Shown here: positions 56,503 through 64,000 of the stretch, piece by piece
Numbering within the stretch: the first letter of the stretch is position 1
Layout: the number at the start of each line of letters is the position of its first letter
DNA from: Colocasia esculenta
Taxonomy: Eukaryota; Streptophyta; Magnoliopsida; Alismatales; Araceae
Reading direction: 5' to 3'
Assembly (NCBI GenBank): GCA_014218235.1
Contig: CM024760.1
Location: 145,715,245-145,779,244 of the forward strand
DNA length: 64,000 bases
The notes under the pieces: model-generated
Database searches by the model: none
What the model was told of the DNA's origin: nothing
What the model saw: the letters and a program-made list of their open reading frames with translations, nothing else
Program-made: the position numbers and the translations under genes

Positions 56503-59339
56503 TGTAACACCCTCCACTGACTTCACACAAACACATAGATATACCATACATATAAACTTTGATCGGAAGAGGGGTTACGCTGACAAATTTTCGTTATAGG
56601 TAGATAAATCCGTGTAATGCTCAACATTAGCAAACCATTCCACAAAGGCGTCTTTGAACATATTATACTTCACAAGGTAACAAAGTACTAATACTCAATA
56701 TTTATAAGAGCTAAGTTTCTCTCTCTAATTTAATACATCATCAACTAAAAGAAACTACTAAAACTACGGTATTCTTCTTCATATCTTCATCGTTCGTAGC
56801 GGAATTGGGATTCATGTGTAGCTGAGATTATACACACCTTCAATCTGAAAGGGTTTAGAGGAAACAAAGGCATGAGTCGGAAGGACTCGGTAGGTGAAAG
56901 TAAGCATATATGGATCAAAGACACATTTGCTCATGAATTTCATACTTAACAGAAACATATAGCTCAAATTGATTTCATAATGAGCTCAAACAAATCACAG
57001 AATAAGAGTCATATTTGTCTTTCAAATTTCAGACCATAACTTGATTTAAAAACGAATTCGACAGGCATCACTGCTCTCAAGAGGTTACTAAATAGACGTA
57101 AATATATATCCTCTGTGCCTAGGTGATTCCAGCACCTTAGATCTTGTTCATTGCGCAAGAATGTGGTTTATTACCCACCATCGTCAGTCTATTGAATTGG
57201 ATTTACCTACAAACTGTCGCCCTCAGCTGATCACAAGTGGCTGGTGCTACCACAAGTGATCCTAAACCCTCTTTTGAAAAGAGCACTGTCTTCATATCAT
57301 AAATTTCTTTTCATGAGCATAACAGAAATTGGCAATCCAAAGGTAGTTTTGATTGAGAATTAATACAAATATCTTGGTGACAAAGTTGCTCGGAATTCAA
57401 AATATAAGAGATCACTTGGTTGGGACAACATTTAGAAAGTACCAGCTTTGATTGATGCACGTTTGGTTCGAATCATAACAACCAGGCTGGTGGTTGTCGA
57501 CAGCATAAACTGGAAGTCAAATCATGTATAAATTGGAAGTCGAATGTATAAGTCGAATCATATATAAACTGGAAGTCGAATGCATAAGTCGAAGTGTATG
57601 GCAGTCGAATGCAATGTAGGCAGTCGGATATAGGAAATGGAATGCATCAGCCGAATGCATCAGTCGAATGCATCAGTCGAATGCATCAGTCGAATGCATC
57701 AGTCGAATGCATCAGTCGAATTATGTATAAACTGGGCATCAGTCGAATGCATCAGTCGAATTATGCATAAACTGGGCATCAGTCGAATGCATCAGTCAAA
57801 TTATGTATAAACTGGGCATCAATCGAATGCATCAGTTGAATTATGTATAAATTGGGCATCAGTCGAATGCATCAGTTGAATGCATCAGTCGAATTATGTA
57901 TGTAAACTCACAGTCTGATACTTAAACTTTTTAACAGGGGTTTACAAACCGTACTTGTCTAGCTAGAAGCTAACATGACATAGCACTGAAAGTATGGCCC
58001 TTATAACAAGGATTAGATGGAAAGATTTCCACAAGATAAACTCTCAAACTCAAGGTATTTGATGCTCCAAAATCAAGGTTTGAAGTACAAACATCCATAT
58101 GGAAAGTAATCACACTATTAAAAAAAATCGAAACTTTTAGCCAATCTCTATAACATAAACATGGATCAAGGGTGGAAGAAGAAGATGGAAAACAATCTTT
58201 AGAGTAGAACAAGGTTGTTCTTCTCCCATCAAGAACGTGTTTACTAAAACTAAAAGAAAAATAGAATAGCTTCAAGTATATCATCTTGTATGCTTATCAA
58301 GAGAATTTTCTTATCATATGCGAAGGACAGATTTGAACCAGAGGGAGATGAATCCTACCTTACTGGTTAGAGTAAGTTTTTCCTTGATGTAAAGCTTCAC
58401 AGAAACAAGAAGAAGGAATGAGAAGCTTGCACGGTTGACCACTTTGACAGATGCAACCTAAGAGATGTAATCCTTAGCAACGAAGCTGTAAAAACACACA
58501 GCAACCAGCTCCAATTGCAAGCTATCCACGCAAGGGTGCAGAGATAACTTCAGCAAGGCCACTCCAGCAACAAGAAATAGAAGAAAATGGAAGCAGGAGC
58601 TGTGGTGTGCAAGGGTGAACAGGTACAAAGGGTGGAAAGGGTGTCTACGAAGGGTGAGGAGAGGTTTTTATAGCCCATAGACCATCACATGCATGGCGCC
58701 ACCTCCTGTATCCAGGTGTAACCATTTGGTTTTTACTGTGACACATGTCTCATGCACCCCATCTAACACTTACACCTATGTAACTAACATCTAAGAGGTT
58801 TAACTCATGTTTTATTCTTATCCTAATGTGTGCTGGCCTTTGTAGAGCCTAACACGTAAATCACTCAAAAAATCCATCCTGTAATTGACCCGTAAATCGG
58901 CTGATTCAATAATCCACATGTAAATAGGTTCAAATGGTGTCCATTTGTCTTGAAATTTTAGCCATAAGCTAATGTAATGGTTTTACAAATTATGGTGATT
59001 TTTATATAATTTTTAGAATTTATTTTACACATGGTGAAAAATCACCCCAAAAATAGTTGCGTCGGCCAAATCTCAAAATCCGGTCGTCAAAATTTCTGGA
59101 TAATTACATATTTGATATCACCACATTATTCTAAGAATTATGGTGTTCTCATATTTCATTTTCGTTACAGTTTTCCGGTGTCGCCCTGTCGGGGTGCGTA
59201 CGACCGAAAGTGATATCTGGGTATGATAAAGTGTCTTAAACACACCCTAAATCCTAAATATCTCAATTAAAACTTAATTGTTATGCATAAACAAAAATTT
59301 ATAAGCAATTCATGATATTTAAAATGCGAGGGTATTACA
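56503..59339 (-). mobile_element. Solo LTR of the element C family, reversed (2837 bp)
   Basis: On the plus strand it runs TGTAACACCCTCC to GAGGGTATTACA. TAAGG at 56498-56502 recurs at 59340-59344, a perfect TSD. On the minus strand its first 450 bp match the start of the LTR at 52575. No internal region remains. Its motif patch differs from that of the LTR at 52575. Confidence 0.93.
57498..57895 (-). repeat. GTCGAAT(GCATCA) array, 13/27 bp
   Basis: The unit GTCGAATGCATCA repeats at 13 bp (TCGA at 57664, 57677, 57690, 57703, 57716), then as pairs 13 bp apart with 27 bp between pairs (57743, 57756, 57783, 57796, 57823, 57836, 57863, 57876, 57889). A lone TTGTCGACAG at about 57495-57504 resembles the motif of the sister LTR at 53925. 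Confidence 0.9.
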
Positions 59340-59975
59340 TAAGGCATCGCCCGTGATCGACAAAGGGGCCATCCTAGAGCATACTCCAAAGGACCGATAA
59401 GAGGGCCAACGACGAGTCTCTTAGAGCATCGTCATGTGGCCAATGATGAATCCTTTACTCTCTCAGTAGATTTTGAGCTTCCTGCTGGGGGGACCAAGTG
59501 GCCGACCAACCGACGACTTAGCGTCGGCAACCATATTTTACGCTTGCTAGTCATCTCGAATCCAGAGTTCGTGACCTCACTCTGAATAGAGAAGGCCCAA
59601 ACCGTGTGGTCGAGCACTTTGGTCATTGGGCCGACAAGTTGTCTGAGATGCAAAGGTCGACGATTCCAAGGATATGGAATGTCGAGTACCTGCGTTGTTT
59701 TTTTACTCGATGTGTCAATAAGTGTTGACTTTCTGTTACATTTGCATATTAACTGTGATTGAACTATTTTAACTCGACGAGTCATTTTATAAATTTTGTT
59801 GACATCGCATTAGCGTCAGTAGAGTCAACGGCGAGGTCGCTTCGGCACTCGGCTGGTCCCAACAAAGCGAGCATAGGTTGAAGGCGAGGTCGCTTTAGTA
59901 CTCATGACATACGTGGACATTGTAGTTTTCTAGATGAGGTCGCTTCGGCACATATTCATAACATCCCTCCTATTC
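59340..59975 (+). mobile_element. Tat-like element internal region, right piece
   Basis: It continues the noncoding internal region after the solo LTR. No gag or pol similarity is seen, hence non-autonomous. GAGGTCGCTT recurs at 59833, 59886 and 59936, with similar flanks at the first two. The border with the next element near 59975 is uncertain. Confidence 0.45.
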
Positions 59976-60068
59976 ACTCACACATGTCCGTAGAAATATA
60001 AGGGAAACAACAGAACAGAAACAACTTTCCATTCCACAAATATTTACATGAGATTTACATAGCCAATT
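59976..60068 (-). mobile_element. E-family LTR (E3), left fragment, reversed
   Basis: Short similarity to the reversed E1 LTR near 29210-29300 (GTCCGT with an A-rich follow-up, then GATTTACATAGCCAA-type words). The expected LTR end TGTGATGG is not found, so the left end is truncated or diverged. CAATT at 60064-60068 is the left TSD of solo LTR F. Confidence 0.55.
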
Positions 60069-62358
60069 TGTGACGGCCCTCATTATACCGGTACGGTTAT
60101 ACCAACCCACGTCGGTATAGCGAGTGCTGCCAGCCACAGTGGGACATTTACCCAACGATACAACTAGCTGAGATACACGCGAATATATATAACAGAGTAG
60201 CGGAAGTAAAAGAGAACTATCTCCATTCATTCATCATCCACATTAAACATACATGCAGTTTACAATTTGCAAAAAGGAACTAAAATTCACATGATTTAAT
60301 TTGCTGAAATAGAGATACAAAATGTCCACCTATTACATTCTTTTAATGATAATTCTAATACAATGTTCAAGTACATACTAAGAAGTACACAGTCACAAAG
60401 ATCTCAAAAACTGGCTAGTCTCCACGCTCGGAGTCCGTCTCCGCTGCCTCCTCCGAGGGTACTGTGTCACCAACTATACCTGTACGCCGAAGGAAGGAGT
60501 GAGTCCAGGGACTCAGCAAGTAACACTATGCATGATATACACGTACAAGTCCTAGTGGTTTCTACACGCACATTACACTTTGCAACACATAGCATGCTAG
60601 TCCATTTAAGCTTTCAACCTATCATGAAGGTTCTACAATTTTATACATAACGCATGCTTTCAGATTTCAAAAATAACATTCACCTATCACATGGTCTTTA
60701 TTCAATTCACTCATGAGACTTTAATCAAAACGTGAGAGCTATTGACATGAACAATTTACATACATGAACGGGGAACATAATTAGCATGGATTCCACATGT
60801 TCTTAAGTACATACATAACTTTTTATCATGCTTTAGGTTGCTGGTTTCACATGGTTCAATGACTATAAACCTACACATGAAAGCTACAACGTTGCTTAAA
60901 CATAACACATGAACAATCCATCATGCCATTTTACTCACATACTCATTTGTTGTTCCTATCATGGATTCTAAACGCTTTTGCACACATAAACATGAGAATA
61001 ATAATAACATACATTTTATGAATTCACTTGGTTTCAGATTTAGTTTCACATGGTTTCTATAACACATTTACATATCTAAGATTTCACTTTTTTTTTTCTT
61101 TACACTAGTTTCCTCTTTCACATGGTTCACTTTACACATACACATTCACATATCACTTACACATTTACACATGGTCACATACACTTTACACATTTCACTT
61201 TTACACATATTTTAGGTGCCGTGACACATAGTCCAAACCACCAAAGAAGGACACAAACACATCACATCACATAGACGCCATCTAGGCAATACAATGGCGA
61301 CTCTTGGACTGCGCAGACCGGGAGAACAAGTCTCCACCCTAACCAGTGGTACTTGTCCACCTCTAGGATTTCCCCCTAATGCCCTTAGGGTCACTTAACA
61401 CAATGAACTTTCTCAGGGGGACTTTTCCCTGATACGGCTCCACTGCCTTCTCGGAAGCAGTATCACATTGGCACAGTTTACACTTTTACACATTTACCGT
61501 TTTACACATGGTTTTACACTTGACACTCTTCATCACATTTACACTTTCTTACTCACATGAACACCTCTGTTTTTTTTTCCTAACATGGTACTACAAAGTT
61601 TTCAAGGTTCAACACACAGTAAACACATTAATCATGCTGGGTTTAAACAAAATCTAATCACATTTCGATCATATGCACGAATTATCACATTTCACATGAA
61701 AGCACATAACTTTTTATTTACTGTTCCAATTGACCTGAAATTTTAACCACATGCTGTTTCCTGGTTCCAAATCATACCCTCAATTTTTCAGATTTTTCTG
61801 AGCTAAATAGGATTTACAGCAAATCAAACACCTAACTAGCATATTATTCACAACTTAAGCTAACATGGGTCTAACACATTTGAAATTCATCCACTTACTG
61901 TTTTGCACAGAAAACACTAACGCATGATTTCAGAATACAACATCATCCTAATTCATACATCTATAAATCCGTTACCACAAACCATTTTTACATGCTTTCA
62001 TTTTATCGAACCGAACTTCCTAGCAATTCCACAAGTATGCATGAATTACCAAAAATTCAGAACATACATACATGTCCCACAATTCTTCATGAATAGACTG
62101 AAAACAAGACATTTAACTAATCCTAATCATGGAACATTAATTTGCAAAAGTTATCTACAAGTTATGCTCACAATTTTACAAGATGTCATTACCCCACATT
62201 CACCATCACATCACATTCATCCACAACCACAATGCACAATATACATAGAGTATAAGGGGTACAATATATCCTCATCACATAAAACATACCGAAATTAATA
62301 TACAAGAGGGACAGAACAGCTCACTGTTCTGTTCAGAAGAACTAGACGGCGGTCTCTG

Positions 62359-62381
62359 GCCGCTGACTCAGAGTCAGCGGC
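62359..62381. repeat. Perfect 23-bp palindrome in solo LTR F
   Basis: GCCGCTGACTC and GAGTCAGCGGC face each other around one central A, an 11-bp perfect inverted repeat. It sits in a patch of GACGGC/GGCGTCC words (62345-62415), matching in kind the first motif patch of E-family LTRs. Confidence 0.85.
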
Positions 62382-63019
62382 ATGGTCGATGGACACCAAG
62401 GATGAACTGGGCGTCCAAGGACCTTGCTGTTTACTCAGGTCTGTGCAGAAACACAGACCCGAGCTCTAAATCTTGGGTGAATTGGAGGGTCTAGGACTCG
62501 AGGAAAATTCCATAAAAATGTCAAAAACCACCTAGACTCATACGGGGACACCATAGATAGGTCACTTGCCTCTCTAAAATTCCTCCAAAAGATTTATGGC
62601 TCGAAGAAGACCTCCTTGGGCAGTTCCAAGAAGTTGCAGAAGTGCCTCCAAGGTCGCCTTCCTCCGGGCTCCTGGGTGATCTCCACGCCGAGGGGATGAT
62701 GTGGAATCCTTCCCCTTTGCTTCAGCTCCCTCCTTGATGCAGAAGATCTCCAATCCAGCTCTCAAGGGATCGGATTTGAGGGTTCTAAAATGGGGTTTTC
62801 TCACAGAATGCTCTAGGGTTTTCCTCTCTTCTTCTCTCCTCTTGCAAGGGTGAAATGAGAAGTGGGGGAGAGGCCAACTCGGGTTCAGGGTGTAGGAGAG
62901 CCCCTCACCCACTCACCATGCCGATTAGACAGCCTCAGAGCCATTGGGGGACATCCCCCCAATGGTTGCCATGCCTTGCTTCAGAAGTTTGCAGCTCTGC
63001 TGCGCATGCAGGCCAGAGA

Positions 63020-63110
63020 AGTCGACGTCCAGATCGCTGGACGCCGGAATTAGGGTTGGCGTCCGGGGCTGGACGCTAACACCACCTCAACGGCCAGGGG
63101 ATTGACGCCA
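63020..63110 (-). repeat. GACGCC/GGCGTC motif patch in solo LTR F
   Basis: GACG or GGCG words lie at about 63024, 63041, 63059, 63073, 63090 and 63105. GGACGCC and GGCGTCC face each other with CG centres 18 bp apart (63042 and 63060). The motif resembles the TTGACGCC/GGCGTCAA words in E2 LTRs. Confidence 0.65.
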
Positions 63111-63357
63111 ATAGGGCCTTCGGCCAGAACCCTAATTTATGCAGAAACCAAGCATACCAAGCTTCTATACTTGCAATATATACGTAGCATTATATTCATA
63201 CTATCATCATGCAATACATACATTATTTACGTTTAATATAAACACATGTACACGTAATTATACTATTTTAATATCTACGTAAATACGTACATACATACTC
63301 AACACAATATACACACATAAATACGAAAAATACGACGGAAAATTCGAGGGTCTTACA

Positions 63358-64000
63358 CAATTTCTCCACTAAAACCATAAACCAGTACAACAGAACCTGG
63401 GGCATACCCCGAGGTGAACAAAGTGAGAAAATTACACTGCTGGTGGTGGGGCAGACCCTGCTCCGCTATGGTGCGGCCCAGAACTAGAAGACGGTTGGGA
63501 AGCCTCCTGCTCTCCCTCACCTGAAAGGAGTAGGGGGGTGAGCCTCGCTAGTCACTGGCTCAGTAGGGAAACTCCCCCAAAGAAACCGAACAAACAACAA
63601 CTCAAGTAATTAAGCAGAAAGCTACGCTATAGCAATTTATAGAATTATTTAAGCAGAATATTAAAGCTGTAACTTACTTACCGTCTGCTGACCTCAAACG
63701 TGACTTTAATAAATAAACGGAAAACCCAAACAGGTGTACGAGCTAAAGTAGGTAAACGCCAAACTCGGGTCGCGTAGCCTGGCTCGCGACACCAGCAACC
63801 AACCCGGACAAACACACAGGTCTACCTCTCAGTCTCGCAGCCACAGACGAAAGGTCCAGTTGCCGCTCCACTAAACCAAACAAGAACTGTGGAGACCAAC
63901 CAAACCACCACACCTGCAGGTCACACCCTACAGGCCCATGCCTGACATCTTTAGGGACTCTGGCCTAAACTCCCTAAAGAGAGGCACTGGAAACAGGACT
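63358..64000 (-). mobile_element. E-family LTR (E3), right part, reversed, to window end
   Basis: It is collinear with the reversed E1 LTR from about 29325 on: ACCTGGGGCATACC, GGGGTGAGCCTCGC and CACTGGCTCAGTAGGG are shared. It runs off the window. Divergence from E1 is clearly greater than between E1 and E2. Confidence 0.85.

Larger units (their letters stand above)
60069..63357 (-). mobile_element. Solo LTR F, reversed (3289 bp)
   Basis: On the plus strand it runs TGTGACGGCCC to GAGGGTCTTACA. CAATT at 60064-60068 recurs at 63358-63362, a perfect TSD. On the minus strand it starts TGTAAGACCCTCG, the style of Del/Tekay LTRs. There is no ORF of note. The part from 60600 to 62300 is AT-rich and full of CACAT and ACACATTT words. 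Confidence 0.9.

Noticed and set aside
60600..62300. CACAT/ACACATTT-rich DNA as a possible satellite
   Set aside because: No constant period is seen. It is AT-rich filler within solo LTR F, whose ends and TSD are clear.

Overview
The window is a gene-desert stretch of a flowering-plant nuclear genome made almost wholly of nested LTR retrotransposons. I found no host protein gene, tRNA or rRNA gene. The signs are Ty3/gypsy pol of the Del/Tekay chromovirus type (integrase with a C-terminal chromodomain-like tail, LTRs of 2.2-3.3 kb), Ty1/copia pol of the SIRE type with an extra downstream ORF, a Cassandra TRIM with its 5S-derived LTR, and a Tat/Ogre-like PBS. The species cannot be told. All reading frames are broken, so everything coding is given as a pseudogene.

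Layout. 1-4609: 3' end of Del element A with its 3' LTR. 4610-5044: remnant of a copia-type LTR. 5045-24061: SIRE copia S1 (pol, accessory ORF, 3' LTR). Its LTR is split at 13668-23477 by a chimera of a Cassandra tandem, inverted pieces, and Del element B with its 3' LTR. 24062-24570: short coding remnant plus unassigned DNA. 24571-55141: Del element C, split by a SIRE-type solo LTR (27036-28868, TSD TATCG) and by Del element E1 in reverse orientation (29115-50872, TSD GAATA). E1 itself holds E2, a same-family element in the opposite orientation (30070-39493, TSD GAGGG), and a solo LTR of the A family (47458-50442, TSD ACAGC). 55142-55691: short-motif repeat DNA. 55692-59975: Tat-like non-autonomous element split by a reversed solo LTR of the C family (56503-59339, TSD TAAGG). 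59976-64000: reversed E-family LTR split by solo LTR F (60069-63357, TSD CAATT).

The most unusual signal is inside the LTRs. Nearly every long LTR, gypsy and copia alike, carries one or two patches of short motifs with a TCG/CGA or GACG core, repeated at strict spacing. GTGTCGACAC in LTR B and CTGTCGACAG in LTR C both sit at exactly 21 bp within groups and mostly 52-54 bp between groups. TCGCGA-type motifs sit at 18-11-18 bp in two different LTR families. ATCGATT/ACGATT motifs alternate at 17 and 20 bp in SIRE LTRs. Copies of one family can carry different motifs in the same LTR slot. This looks like a diversifying cis-recognition system, comparable in form to the motif arrays of Arabidopsis VANDAL elements. 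That function is inference; the motifs and spacings were read directly from the sequence.
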